Part shown: positions 53,575 to 61,958 of the stretch, in pieces
How positions within the stretch are numbered: position 1 is the first letter of the stretch
Layout: each line of letters opens with the position of its first letter
Assembly (NCBI RefSeq): GCF_000970455.1
Contig: NZ_LAJG01000005.1
Span: 558,001-622,000, forward strand
Reading direction: 5' to 3'
Origin: Devosia soli
Lineage (GTDB): Bacteria; Pseudomonadota; Alphaproteobacteria; Rhizobiales; Devosiaceae
Length of the DNA stretch: 64,000 nucleotides
Position numbers and translations under genes: made by a program
The notes under the pieces: generated by a model
The model's database searches: none
Seen by the model: the letters and a program-made list of their open reading frames with translations, nothing else
Told to the model about the DNA's origin: nothing

Positions 53575-55123
53575 ACAGAGCTTCAAACGAGGCATCAATG
53601 ATGTTGGAAGAAACACCGATCGTCGTCCAGCGCTCGCCTGTGCTGTCCTTGCTTTCAACCAGTACACGGGTGACCGCGCCCGTGCCGCCGTCCAGGATAC
53701 GGACCTTGAAATCAACGAGTTCGAGGTCTTCGATGCGCGAAGAATAAATGCCGAGATCTTTGCGCAGCGCCTGATCGAGCGCGTTGACGGGACCGTTGCC
53801 TTCGGCGACGGACATCAGCAATTCGCCCTGGACGCGGACCTTTACAACGGCTTCGGTGACGGTGATTTCTTCGCCCTGCGCATTGTGGCGGCGCTCGACC
53901 ATGGCGCGGTAATGCTCGACATCGAAGAAGCTCGGCAGCGTGCCGAGCACAGAGCGGGCAAGGACGGCAAAGGAGGCATCGGCGCCGTCATAAGAATAGC
54001 CGCGCGCTTCGCGTTGCTTGACGGTGGCGAGGAGCTTTTCGAGGCGTTGATCGTCCTTTTCGAGCGTGATGTCGTGGCGCGCGAGGGCCGTCAGAAGGTT
54101 GGATTTTCCCGCCTGCTGGGAGACCATGATGGCGCGCTCATTGCCAACGCTTTCGGGCGGGACGTGCTCATAGGTCGAAAAATCCTTGAGGAGCGCCGAA
54201 GCATGGATGCCGGCTTTCGTTGCAAAAGCGGAGGCGCCAACATAGGGCGCCTGTCTTGCTGGCGCACGGTTCAGGCGATCGTCGAAGGCGCGGGAGATGT
54301 GAGTGAGGCGTTCGAGGTGGGCGGGGGTGATGCCGGTTTCGAAGCGCTCGGCGTAATAAGGTTTTAAAACGAGCGTTGGGATCAGGGTGATCAGATTGGC
54401 ATTGCCGCAGCGCTCGCCGAGGCCGTTGAGCGTGCCTTGAACCTGGCGCACGCCAGCCTCCACCGCCGCGAGGGCATTGGCGACGGCTTGGCCGGTATCG
54501 TCATGGGGATGGATGCCGAGCTTGTCGCCGGGCGCGAACTTTAGGACCGTGCCGACGATTCCGCGGATTTCGGCGGGCATGGTGCCGCCATTGGTGTCGC
54601 AGAGGACCACCCAGCGGGCGCCGGCATCGAGGGCCGTGGTGACGCAGGAGAGTGCGTATTCCGGATTGGCTTTAAAGCCGTCGAAGAAGTGTTCAAGATC
54701 GATGAGTACTTCCTTGCCGGCGGAGGCGGCGGTGCGCACCGTGTCGGCGAGGCCTTCGAGATGCTCGTCGGTGGTGGAGCCGAGGGCGAGTTCGACCTGA
54801 TAATCCCAAGCCTTCGCGACAAAGCAGGTAGCGGCGGCGGCGGAATTGACCAAGGCTTGGACACCGGGGTCATTGGCAGCCGAGCGCCCTGTCCTTTTAG
54901 TCATGCCGAAGGCGGTAAATGTGGCCTTCTTGGTGCGCTTTTGTTCGAAAAAGGCCGTATCGACCGGATTGGCGCCCGGATAGCCGCCTTCGATATAGTC
55001 GACGCCGAGCTCTTCCAGGAGACCAATAATGGCGACCTTGTCCTCGAGCGAGAATTCCACGCCGGCCGTCTGCGCGCCATCGCGAAGGGTCGTGTCGAAA
55101 AGGTAGAGGCGATCTCGGGACAT
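53480..55123 (-). CDS. cimA: Citramalate synthase
   Basis: The 547-residue enzyme condenses pyruvate and acetyl-CoA to citramalate in the threonine-independent route to isoleucine. The N-terminal HMGL-like barrel has LYLFDTTLRDGAQTAGVEFS and YIEGGYPGANP; HPHDDTGQAVANALAAVEAG follows, with a C-terminal LeuA-type allosteric dimer domain (from about 390). The length and the DTTLRDGAQ start separate it from isopropylmalate synthase. It precedes the LysM gene on the same strand, overlapping it if the longer LysM start is used. Confidence 0.9.
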   Translation of the reverse strand: MSRDRLYLFDTTLRDGAQTAGVEFSLEDKVAIIGLLEELGVDYIEGGYPGANPVDTAFFEQKRTKKATFTAFGMTKRTGRSAANDPGVQALVNSAAAATCFVAKAWDYQVELALGSTTDEHLEGLADTVRTAASAGKEVLIDLEHFFDGFKANPEYALSCVTTALDAGARWVVLCDTNGGTMPAEIRGIVGTVLKFAPGDKLGIHPHDDTGQAVANALAAVEAGVRQVQGTLNGLGERCGNANLITLIPTLVLKPYYAERFETGITPAHLERLTHISRAFDDRLNRAPARQAPYVGASAFATKAGIHASALLKDFSTYEHVPPESVGNERAIMVSQQAGKSNLLTALARHDITLEKDDQRLEKLLATVKQREARGYSYDGADASFAVLARSVLGTLPSFFDVEHYRAMVERRHNAQGEEITVTEAVVKVRVQGELLMSVAEGNGPVNALDQALRKDLGIYSSRIEDLELVDFKVRILDGGTGAVTRVLVESKDSTGERWTTIGVSSNIIDASFEALYESITYKLLKTEASQSSAVSTTARLAQKAAG

Positions 55124-55141
55124 TTTTGGTCTCTGGTGTTT

Positions 55142-55624
55142 TTAGGCTTTTGGTGGCCAGGTGGCCGTGTCGTGGTCGGGGTGTTGGTGGTTGGAGGTTG
55201 CGATTGCGGCAGCACTTTCGGGCGCGCGTTCCTCGATGGGCGCAACATCGGGCAAATGGCCGAGATCATTGACCCAGGAAATGCGGCTATTGGTGCCGTG
55301 CTGATCCTCGGGCGGAAAGGCTTCGGGGTGATCGAGCGAGCCGATGGAAACGCTCATCCAGGTACCGCCGACATGGGCAAAGCTCAGTGGTGTGCCACAA
55401 TCGCGACAAAAGCCACGCTCTACGGGCTCGGAAGAGCGGAAGAGAGCGATTGTGCCGCGTGTCACTTCAAAGGTGTCAAGCGGGCCGCCGACCAGCGGCG
55501 CGTAGAAGGCGCCGAATGCCTTTTGGCACATGCGGCAGTGGCAGATATGGGCGCCCCGCGGCTTTGCGGTGAAGCGATAGCGCACGGCGCCGCATTGGCA
55601 GCCGCCGGACCAGGTTTCAGTCAT
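55142..55624 (-). CDS. GFA-family (glutathione-dependent formaldehyde-activating-like) protein, copy 1
   Basis: The 160-residue zinc protein has the GFA Cys pattern: GGCQCGAVRYRF, ICHCRMCQKAFGAF and FCRDCGTPLSF. GFA proteins use the Mss4-like zinc fold, and only some act on S-hydroxymethylglutathione. The C-terminal tail HPDHDTATWPPK is shared with its neighbour. The ATG overlaps the stop of copy 2, showing coupled translation. I started it at 55624 because the frame upstream belongs to copy 2. Confidence 0.87.
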   Translation of the reverse strand: MTETWSGGCQCGAVRYRFTAKPRGAHICHCRMCQKAFGAFYAPLVGGPLDTFEVTRGTIALFRSSEPVERGFCRDCGTPLSFAHVGGTWMSVSIGSLDHPEAFPPEDQHGTNSRISWVNDLGHLPDVAPIEERAPESAAAIATSNHQHPDHDTATWPPKA

Positions 55625-56097
55625 TTCGGCTCTTCCTTCGGCGGCCAATCGGCGGTGTCGTGGTCGGGGTGCTGGTTGGAGTGGATACCGGACAGAAAAT
55701 CCCGCCATTCGTCGCTGACTTCGTTGCGAACCGGAAGGCTGGTCAGCGTATCGAAAAACGGCAGTTTGTCGTGCGGATTGACCTGGATTTCGGGTGCCGC
55801 GACGGTAGGGTCGTCGAATGCGCCGATGGCGAGTTCGAGGCCGAAGCGGGTTTCATAGGCGAGCGGGGTGCCGCACTCGCCGCAGAAAGCGCGGCGAGCA
55901 GCGTTGGAGCTCTGGAACCATTTCGGTTCGCCACGGGTCCAAGTCGCGTTGTGGGCGGTGACCAGCGGACCGAAGAAGCCACCAAATGCCTTCTGGCACA
56001 TGCGGCAATGGCAGATCGAGGGACGGCCGAGGCGCGTGACGCGGAAACGCACCGCGCCACACTGACAGCCACCGGTATGGGCCTCACCGGGGGGCAT
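55621..56097 (-). CDS. GFA-family protein, copy 2
   Basis: The 158-residue paralogue has GGCQCGAVRFRV, ICHCRMCQKAFGGF and FCGECGTPLAY, the same zinc-binding spacing as copy 1, and nearly the same tail (HPDHDTADWPPK). The two probably arose by tandem duplication. The ATG at 56097 overlaps the VOC gene by 14 bases, and the stop overlaps copy 1, so the three genes form one translated unit. The frame continues upstream to 56265, but that stretch is the VOC gene in another frame. Confidence 0.87.
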   Translation of the reverse strand: MPPGEAHTGGCQCGAVRFRVTRLGRPSICHCRMCQKAFGGFFGPLVTAHNATWTRGEPKWFQSSNAARRAFCGECGTPLAYETRFGLELAIGAFDDPTVAAPEIQVNPHDKLPFFDTLTSLPVRNEVSDEWRDFLSGIHSNQHPDHDTADWPPKEEPK

Positions 56098-56467
56098 GAC
56101 AGACCATCTCGATGTTGTTGCCGTCCGGATCGAAAACGAAGGCGGCATAGTAGTTTTCGCTATAGTGCGGACGAAGGCCGGGGCCGCCATTGTCGCGGCC
56201 GCCAGCAGCCATGGCGGCGGCATAGAAGGCATCGACGGCAGCGCGGGTTTCGGCGACGAAGGCATAATGGCGGCCGGGGCCGGTGTCCTTGGCTTCGGTC
56301 AGCCAGAAATCGGGATGGCCTTTGCCATAGCCACCGACCTTGACGCCGCCAGTGAACTGCTCGGGAACTTCTGCAAGCATCGTGTAGCCGAGGGGGGCGA
56401 AGGCAGCGTCGTAGAAAGCGCGGGATTTGGTCCAGTCTGCGACGAGAATTCCGACGTGATCAAGCAT
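56084..56467 (-). CDS. VOC-family (glyoxalase/bleomycin-resistance-like) protein
   Basis: The 127-residue protein has the VOC pattern: HVGILVADWTKSRAFYDAAFAPLGY, AFVAETRAAVDAFYAAAMAAGG and YYAAFVFDPDGNNIEMV, with metal-ligand positions (His at the start, Glu at the end). The function may be a metal-dependent lyase or a binding protein. It is the first gene of the unit with the two GFA genes, with AAGGAG upstream of the ATG. A role in aldehyde or thiol-adduct detoxification is inferred. Confidence 0.82.
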   Translation of the reverse strand: MLDHVGILVADWTKSRAFYDAAFAPLGYTMLAEVPEQFTGGVKVGGYGKGHPDFWLTEAKDTGPGRHYAFVAETRAAVDAFYAAAMAAGGRDNGGPGLRPHYSENYYAAFVFDPDGNNIEMVCHAPR

Positions 56468-56548
56468 TGGGGAGGCTCCTTTGGTGAGGAGGGCACGAAG
56501 ACGGGTGGGTGGTGACAGGCGGTGTCAGCATGGCGGCGAAACACACAA

Positions 56549-57967
56549 TCACCGCTTCACTTCCCACTTGGTCGCCCGCTGGCCATTCTCATCCTTGTAG
56601 TCGAGCAAGGCCACGCCCTGCTCTGCCAGTTCGTTGCGGATGGCGTCGGCCTTCGCAAAATCCTTGGCGTTGAGGGCGGCTAGGCGCTCGGCTATGGCGT
56701 TGGCGATGTGGGCCGGGGCTTCCCAGCCGTCATTAGAGTCGAGAAGGCTATCGAGGGTGAAGCCGAGGAATTTGAGGGTGGCGGCGAGGCAATGTTTGGC
56801 GTTGCCTTCTTCCCGGTTGGCTTTCTTGGCGATGAAGTCGAGAGCCACGCTGGCGCGATGGAAGTTGAGGTCGTCGGCCAGTTCAGCAATCACCGAGGAG
56901 TCGGGCTCGTCGCCCTCAGACAGAACCGCGCCGCGGGCGGCACGCTGCCAGTCGCGGAGCTTAGCTTCGGCTTCTTCGAGGCGTTTGACCGTGAAGTCGA
57001 TGGGCTCGCGATAGTGCGTCATCAGCATGGCGAGGCGCAGGACTTCGCCGATCCAGGCGCGGCCGCCCATGGCGCCGGTTTCGAGGAGTTCATTGATGGT
57101 GACGAAATTCCCCAGGCTCTTGGACATTTTCTGTCCTTCGACCTGGAGGAAGCCATTATGCATCCAGACATTGGCCATGGCGTGGGTGCCGTGGGCGCAA
57201 CGGGATTGGGCGATTTCATTTTCGTGGTGCGGGAAGATCAGATCGAGCCCGCCGCCATGAATGTCGAAGGTTTTGCCGAGATAACGCTCGGACATGGCGG
57301 AGCATTCGATATGCCAGCCGGGGCGGCCGCGGCCCCATGGGCTGTCCCAGCCGGGTTCGTTTTCGGAAGACAGCTTCCAGAGGACGAAATCGGCCGGGTC
57401 TTCCTTGTGCGCATCGACGGCGACGCGGGCGCCGGCAAGATTGTCCTCGAGATTGCGGCCCGAAAGCTGGCCATAATCTTCCATCGAGCGGGTGCGGAAA
57501 AGCACCTCGCCATTGGCGTTATAGGCGTGGTTCTTGTCGATCAGCGCGGAGATGAGGGTTTGCATCCCGGCGATGTTTTCCGTTGCGCGGGGCTGGTGTG
57601 TGGGCGGCAGCGTACCCAGAGCCTTCACGTCGGCCAAGAACTGGCTCTCGGTTTTTTCGGTGACTTTTCGGATGGCGTCGTTGAGCGGCAGGTCCGGAAA
57701 ATCGCGCAGGGCGCGGGCGTTGATCTTATCGTCGACGTCGGTGATGTTGCGCACATAGGTTACATGGCTCTCGCCATAAACGTGGCGCAGGAGGCGGAAC
57801 AGCACGTCGAAGACGATGACGGGCCGGGCATTGCCGATATGGGCAAAGTCATAGACCGTGGGACCGCAGACATACATGCGCACATTGCTCGCATCCATGG
57901 GCTCGAAAGGCGCCTTGGTGCGGGTGAGCGTGTTGTAGAGGCTGATCTGCGGCTTTGCCGTGGTCAT
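56549..57967 (-). CDS. cysS: Cysteinyl-tRNA synthetase
   Basis: The 472-residue class I synthetase charges tRNA-Cys. The HIGH-type motif is HIGN in [14 protein letters not shown] and KMSKS is intact in [11 protein letters not shown]. Zinc ligands are visible: Cys in YVCGPTVYD, Cys in [12 protein letters not shown] and His in FPHHENE. A C-terminal helical anticodon-binding region follows. The ATG at 57967 is preferred over a TTG just before it. It lies downstream of the structured intergenic RNA candidate. Confidence 0.95.
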   Translation of the reverse strand: MTTAKPQISLYNTLTRTKAPFEPMDASNVRMYVCGPTVYDFAHIGNARPVIVFDVLFRLLRHVYGESHVTYVRNITDVDDKINARALRDFPDLPLNDAIRKVTEKTESQFLADVKALGTLPPTHQPRATENIAGMQTLISALIDKNHAYNANGEVLFRTRSMEDYGQLSGRNLEDNLAGARVAVDAHKEDPADFVLWKLSSENEPGWDSPWGRGRPGWHIECSAMSERYLGKTFDIHGGGLDLIFPHHENEIAQSRCAHGTHAMANVWMHNGFLQVEGQKMSKSLGNFVTINELLETGAMGGRAWIGEVLRLAMLMTHYREPIDFTVKRLEEAEAKLRDWQRAARGAVLSEGDEPDSSVIAELADDLNFHRASVALDFIAKKANREEGNAKHCLAATLKFLGFTLDSLLDSNDGWEAPAHIANAIAERLAALNAKDFAKADAIRNELAEQGVALLDYKDENGQRATKWEVKR

Positions 57968-58149
57968 CAAGAGGTCCCTATTGGCCAGACAGTACTGTGC
58001 TCTGGCGTGAGCCTCTATCTTCCGGAAATTTTGGATGAAGAAGACTGCTCCGCCAACGCTTGGGTTAGCAGGTAATAATGCAGACGATAATGGTGCACTT
58101 GGTCTTCATGACGGTAAGATTGGCCGGGCGGGCCAAATAAATCAAGAGA

Positions 58150-58181
58150 CAAAAGAAAAGAGGGCGGCCCGAAGGCCGCCC
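58150..58181 (-). terminator. Rho-independent terminator on the minus strand
   Basis: A perfect eight-pair GC stem (GGGCGGCC/GGCCGCCC) with a TTCG tetraloop is followed on the minus strand by TCTTTTCTTTTG. It ends the FAA hydrolase transcript and the candidate RNA. Confidence 0.85.
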
Positions 58182-58371
58182 ATTTCGCTTTGGAGGCGAA
58201 CATCATCCAGGGAGGATGATCTTTTTGGAGATTTCTGCCCCTGTTCGTGGACAGCTCCGAAACTGTCGAGGCCCAGGCCACGCGACCGATCAAAACGAAC
58301 GGCCGGAGACGCGGAAGGCCTACCACTCCACAGATGAGAGTGGCACGCCGAGGTGGCATGCCCAATGTCAA
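58150..58371 (-). ncRNA. Candidate structured small RNA or 3'UTR with C-rich anti-SD loops
   Basis: Read on the minus strand from 58371 to 58150: GGCATGCC-ACCTC-GGCGTGCC (58362-58342), CCACTC/GAGTGG (58343-58323), GACAG/CTGTC with a TCGG loop (58267-58250), ATCATCC-TCCCT-GGATGAT (58220-58202), TTCGC-CTCCAAA-GCGAA (58200-58184), then the terminator GGGCGGCC-TTCG-GGCCGCCC followed by TCTTTTCTTTTG. A GTTCGT/ACGAAC pairing also encloses the GACAG hairpin. Three loops carry CCTC or CTCC, complementary to ribosome-binding sites, as in C-rich-loop small RNAs of Rhizobiales. No clear promoter is visible, so it may be processed from the FAA hydrolase transcript. Confidence 0.55.
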
Positions 58372-58389
58372 CACGGGAATGTGACCGGA

Positions 58390-59400
58390 TCAGGTTCGCG
58401 ACGCGAGGGCGACCACAGTTTGCTGGATATCGCCAAAAACCGACCGGCCACCGGCCAAAGCCGCCATGCGAAGACGATCGCCCGGCTTGAGAAACGGCGT
58501 GCGCGCCTTGCCGAACTTGACCTTTTCGGCGGTCCTTGCCTCGGCAATGCAGGCAAAGCCGATACCATCTTCGCGAATAGGCAGGGTCTCATCGTGATGA
58601 TTGGCGATGGTGCCGGAGCCGATGATGGTGCCGGCGCCGAGCTGGCGGGTGCGCGCGGCTTCGACGATGAGATCGATGAAATCGAAATGCACGTCGACGC
58701 CGGCATTGGGCCGGCCATAGAGGGTGCCGTTGACCTCGACGCGAACCGGCAGATGGAGGCGATTGTCGCGCCAGTGCTCGCCGAGGCTATCGGGCGTGAC
58801 GACGACCGGGGCAAAGGCCGTGGACGGTTTGGAATGGAAAAAACCGAAGCCATTTTGCAGATCATCGGCCACCAGGCGGCGCAGAGACACGTCATTGCAA
58901 ATGGTTACGAGGCGGATGGCGGCGGCCGCCTGGGCACGGCTGGGGCGCATGGGCACGTGCCCGATGATAATGGCGACTTCCACCTCGAAATCGAGCGCCA
59001 AATCTTCGTCCGGAATGAGGATGGGGTCGGACGCTGCCGATAAAGAATCGGACCCACCCTGGTAAAGCAGGGGGCGGATCGACTGCAGCTCGGCGTCCTT
59101 GCTGCCCTTGAGCGAGCGCACGCGTTCAAGGTGGCTCATATAGCCCGAGCCATCGATCCACTGGAACGCGCGAGGGAGCGGGGCGAGCGCGGCAGAAGGT
59201 TCGAAGGTCTGGCCGGCGATGGCGCCCTTGTCGAGATCCTTCGATAATTCGGCAAGGGCGGGCTTGAGCCGATCCCAATCATCGAGCGCCGCCTGCAGGG
59301 TCGGGGCGATCCTTCCGGCGGAAACGAAGCGAGTCAGATCGCTCGAAACGACCACCAATTGCCCATCGGGCCGGCTCGCGCGCAGCGTGGCAAGTTTCAT
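58390..59400 (-). CDS. Fumarylacetoacetate-hydrolase-family protein
   Basis: The 336-residue protein has the FAH C-terminal fold (about 90-330): WIDGSGYMSHLERVR, DLALDFEVEVAIIIG with the metal-ligand Glu residues, TICNDVSLRRL, GFGFFHSKPSTAFAPVVVTP with a conserved Lys, and GAGTIIGSGTIANHH. It may be fumarylacetoacetate hydrolase of tyrosine breakdown or a related acylpyruvate hydrolase; the length of 336 and the SGYMSHLERVR segment favour the bacterial fumarylacetoacetase group. GGGAGA precedes the ATG. No other tyrosine-pathway gene is adjacent. Confidence 0.85.
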   Translation of the reverse strand: MKLATLRASRPDGQLVVVSSDLTRFVSAGRIAPTLQAALDDWDRLKPALAELSKDLDKGAIAGQTFEPSAALAPLPRAFQWIDGSGYMSHLERVRSLKGSKDAELQSIRPLLYQGGSDSLSAASDPILIPDEDLALDFEVEVAIIIGHVPMRPSRAQAAAAIRLVTICNDVSLRRLVADDLQNGFGFFHSKPSTAFAPVVVTPDSLGEHWRDNRLHLPVRVEVNGTLYGRPNAGVDVHFDFIDLIVEAARTRQLGAGTIIGSGTIANHHDETLPIREDGIGFACIAEARTAEKVKFGKARTPFLKPGDRLRMAALAGGRSVFGDIQQTVVALASRT

Positions 59401-59539
59401 AGGCCGACGATCTCCCTCATGGTGTTGCCCGGTCGCGCTATGGAACGAGGCTTTGATTGCTATATTGTTGCCATGCGCCCTGACGATGTCTTAAGGCGAC
59501 AGACGGCCACAGGTTGCGGCCGACGAACAGGACCGATTC

Positions 59540-60688
59540 GTGATATCTAAATTTAACGGCCTCCGCGTGCCTATCTTGCTGCTTTTGGCAGCATTGATGT
59601 TTTCGCTCGATGCGCAAGCGGTCTATGCGCAATCGACACAATGCCGCCAGCTTGAAAATGCGCTCCGGCAATTCAACCGCAATGGCGACTTCAGCCAGAT
59701 GCAGGACAATTCCGGCGCGGCGCGTCAATTGCAGCGCGATGTGCAGAATGCGGAAAGCCAGTATATCCGGGAAGGCTGCAACGATGCGGCCAAGGCCGGG
59801 CAACAGCTGACACCGCAATGCCAGCAGATCGCGCGCGTGGTGCTTCGCCTGCGCGACGACTATGCCAAGGTGTCCCAATCGGTCGATACCGGCAATGCCG
59901 TGGCGCAGCAGCGCGAGGCTATCCTCCAGGAAATGGCGCGCTTCGGCTGCAATGCCGGCTCGAACGCCAATTTCAGCCAGGATCGGCAGTCGGTGTTCGA
60001 TCGTGTCTTCGGCTCGACGTCCGAAGGCGATTTCACCAATGGCGATTTCATCGACGGTGGCGACTACTGGGGAAACCAGGGCTACAGTACCGTCCGCACG
60101 GTGTGTGTGCGTCTTTCTGACGGATACTTCTGGCCGATCAGCTATTCAACGCTGCCCGAATATGTCGGCAACGACGCGATGCAATGTCAGGCCGAATGCC
60201 CCAACACGGCGGTCGATCTCTATTTCTATGACAATCCCGGACAAGAGCCCGAGCAGATGCGAAACATGTCGGGGTCGCCCTATACGTCGCTGCCGACGGC
60301 ATTTGCCTATCGCAATCAGTTCGATCGGTCGGCCAGCTGCAAGGTTGCGCCGCAGTCGAATGGCGCGATTAAGATGACGGCCAGCGCCGATGGGGCAAGC
60401 CGGGCGACGCTCGATATCAATGGCATGAGCATTCCCCTGCCCATCCGCGATCCGCGCGGCATCGCGCCTGTCCAGGCGGCAGAGCCGGTTCAGGCTGTTG
60501 CGACCGTTGCGCTGGTCGATGTTCCCCTGCCCCGCCCCCGGCCGACCGGCCCTGGAGAGGTCGCGGCGCGGCCCACGGCGGCTCAGACGACGGAAGCGGC
60601 ACTGCGGATCGTCAAGTTCGGCGACAAAACCGTCAGGGTAGTCGGTCCAGACACGCCTTACGCCCAAGCAGGACAAGCAGGCTCTTAA
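59540..60688 (+). CDS. Secreted DUF2865 protein
   Basis: The 382-residue protein starts at a GTG with AGGA eight bases upstream and has a signal peptide (core VPILLLLAALMFSLDAQAVYA, cut before QSTQC). A Gln-rich helical region with spaced Cys follows (about 30-130), then the DUF2865 segment CVRLSDGYFWPISYSTLPEY and CPNTAVDLYFYDNPGQEPE with further Cys, consistent with disulphides in the periplasm. The tail is Pro-rich (VPLPRPRPTGPGE). The function is unknown. Its last 56 bases overlap the end of gltX, which is convergent. Confidence 0.82.
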   Translation: MISKFNGLRVPILLLLAALMFSLDAQAVYAQSTQCRQLENALRQFNRNGDFSQMQDNSGAARQLQRDVQNAESQYIREGCNDAAKAGQQLTPQCQQIARVVLRLRDDYAKVSQSVDTGNAVAQQREAILQEMARFGCNAGSNANFSQDRQSVFDRVFGSTSEGDFTNGDFIDGGDYWGNQGYSTVRTVCVRLSDGYFWPISYSTLPEYVGNDAMQCQAECPNTAVDLYFYDNPGQEPEQMRNMSGSPYTSLPTAFAYRNQFDRSASCKVAPQSNGAIKMTASADGASRATLDINGMSIPLPIRDPRGIAPVQAAEPVQAVATVALVDVPLPRPRPTGPGEVAARPTAAQTTEAALRIVKFGDKTVRVVGPDTPYAQAGQAGS

Positions 60689-61958
60689 GCTCGGGGCCAT
60701 CGTGGCGGCCGGTGAGCGCCATGCGTAGCGGCAGAAAGAGCGCCTTGCCTTTGCGGCCGGTGGCGCCTTTGAGGGCGTTTGTCCAGGTGGACCAGGTGGT
60801 TTCGTCCCATGGCTCAGCCGGCAGCATGGCTTTGGCGAGGGCGAGGAATTCGCGATCTTCCTCGGCAATGACCGGTTCGATGGGCCCGGTTACGAGCTTC
60901 GACCACTCGGCAATATCTTGAAAACGCACGAGATTTTCGCGCAATAGGTTCCAGATCGCTTCGCCTTCGAGGCCCATGGACGAGAGGCGCGGGAAGGCTT
61001 CTTCGTAGGGCATGGCATGGAGAAGGCGGGCGTTGAGGCTATCGAGTTCGACCGGGTCGAAGCGGGCCGCGCCGTGCGAAATCATCGAGAAATCGAGTTT
61101 TTCAGCGATCGCATCGAGGTTTTTATAGGGCTCAATGGGTAAGCTTGTGCCGGTTAACGTTGCCATTACGGCAACCGCGAGCGGCTCATAACCCTCATTC
61201 CGGAAATCGGAGATGGACTGAGAGCCGAGGCGCTTGGAAAAGCCCTGCCCCGCCGCGTCGGTGAGCAGATTGTGGTGGGCAAATGTGGGAACCGCACCGC
61301 CGAGCGCTTCGATGATCTCGATCTGGGTACCAGTGTTGGAGACGTGATCCTCGCCGCGGATGACGTGGGTCACTTCAAGATCGATGTCATCGACGACGGA
61401 GGGCAGCGTATAGAGATAGGAACCATCGGCGCGGATCAGCACGGGATCGGACATCGAAGCGGTGTTGACCGTCTGCGGACCCTTGATGAGATCGTTGAAA
61501 TGGACCGGGCGTCCATCGAGTTTGAAGCGCCAGTGGGGCTTTCTGCCTTCGGCTTCGTAAGCGGCCTTCTGTTCGTCGGTCAGGCCAAGCGCGGCGCGAT
61601 CATAGATCGGGGGCTTGCCGAGGAGACGGGCGCGGGCGCGCTTGCGATCGAGTTCGTCTTCAGTTTCGTAAGCCGGGTAGAGGCGGCCGGAGGCGATGAG
61701 CTTGTCGCGCGCGGCGTCATAAAGCGCGGTGCGTTCGGACTGGCGGACGAGAAGATCGGGTGTGACGCCGAGCCAGGCGAGATCGACCTCGATGCCATCA
61801 GCAAATTCGCGGGTCGAGCGCGCGAGATCCGTGTCGTCCATGCGCAGAATGTAGCGACCGCCGGTGCGGCGGGCGAAGAACCAGTTGAGCAGCGCCGGTC
61901 GGGCATTGCCGAGATGGATGCGGCCCGTGGGAGACGGGGCCCAGCGAACAACGGTCAT
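60633..61958 (-). CDS. gltX: Glutamyl-tRNA synthetase
   Basis: The 441-residue class I synthetase has the HIGH-type motif as HLGN in RWAPSPTGRIHLGNARPALLNWF, the segment YLYTLPSVVDDIDLEVTHVIRGEDHVSNT and a KMSKS-type motif GFSKRLGS. The zinc-binding Cys cluster of some GltX proteins is absent (YPAYETEDELDR). Rhizobiales often have two GltX paralogues, so this may be one of two and could have altered tRNA preference. The ATG overlaps the nadE stop by four bases, so the genes are coupled. Confidence 0.9.
   Translation of the reverse strand: MTVVRWAPSPTGRIHLGNARPALLNWFFARRTGGRYILRMDDTDLARSTREFADGIEVDLAWLGVTPDLLVRQSERTALYDAARDKLIASGRLYPAYETEDELDRKRARARLLGKPPIYDRAALGLTDEQKAAYEAEGRKPHWRFKLDGRPVHFNDLIKGPQTVNTASMSDPVLIRADGSYLYTLPSVVDDIDLEVTHVIRGEDHVSNTGTQIEIIEALGGAVPTFAHHNLLTDAAGQGFSKRLGSQSISDFRNEGYEPLAVAVMATLTGTSLPIEPYKNLDAIAEKLDFSMISHGAARFDPVELDSLNARLLHAMPYEEAFPRLSSMGLEGEAIWNLLRENLVRFQDIAEWSKLVTGPIEPVIAEEDREFLALAKAMLPAEPWDETTWSTWTNALKGATGRKGKALFLPLRMALTGRHDGPELKSLLVLLGRKACLDRLP

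Larger units (their letters stand above)
57968..58389. other. 422-base gap between cysS and the FAA hydrolase gene
   Basis: The cysS-proximal part (57968-58149) shows no feature I can support. The rest holds five hairpins and a minus-strand terminator, listed as an RNA candidate. Confidence 0.6.

Noticed and set aside
58366..58371. TTGACA on the minus strand as a promoter -35 for the RNA candidate
   Set aside because: No acceptable -10 lies 16-18 bases downstream (GCGTGC at the expected place), so it is probably coincidental.
58150..58389. 6S RNA, SRP RNA or tmRNA in the structured gap
   Set aside because: I find no SRP GGAAGGAAGC-type core, no tmRNA acceptor end, and no ygfA-type neighbour; the C-rich loops and tetraloop terminator fit a small RNA better.
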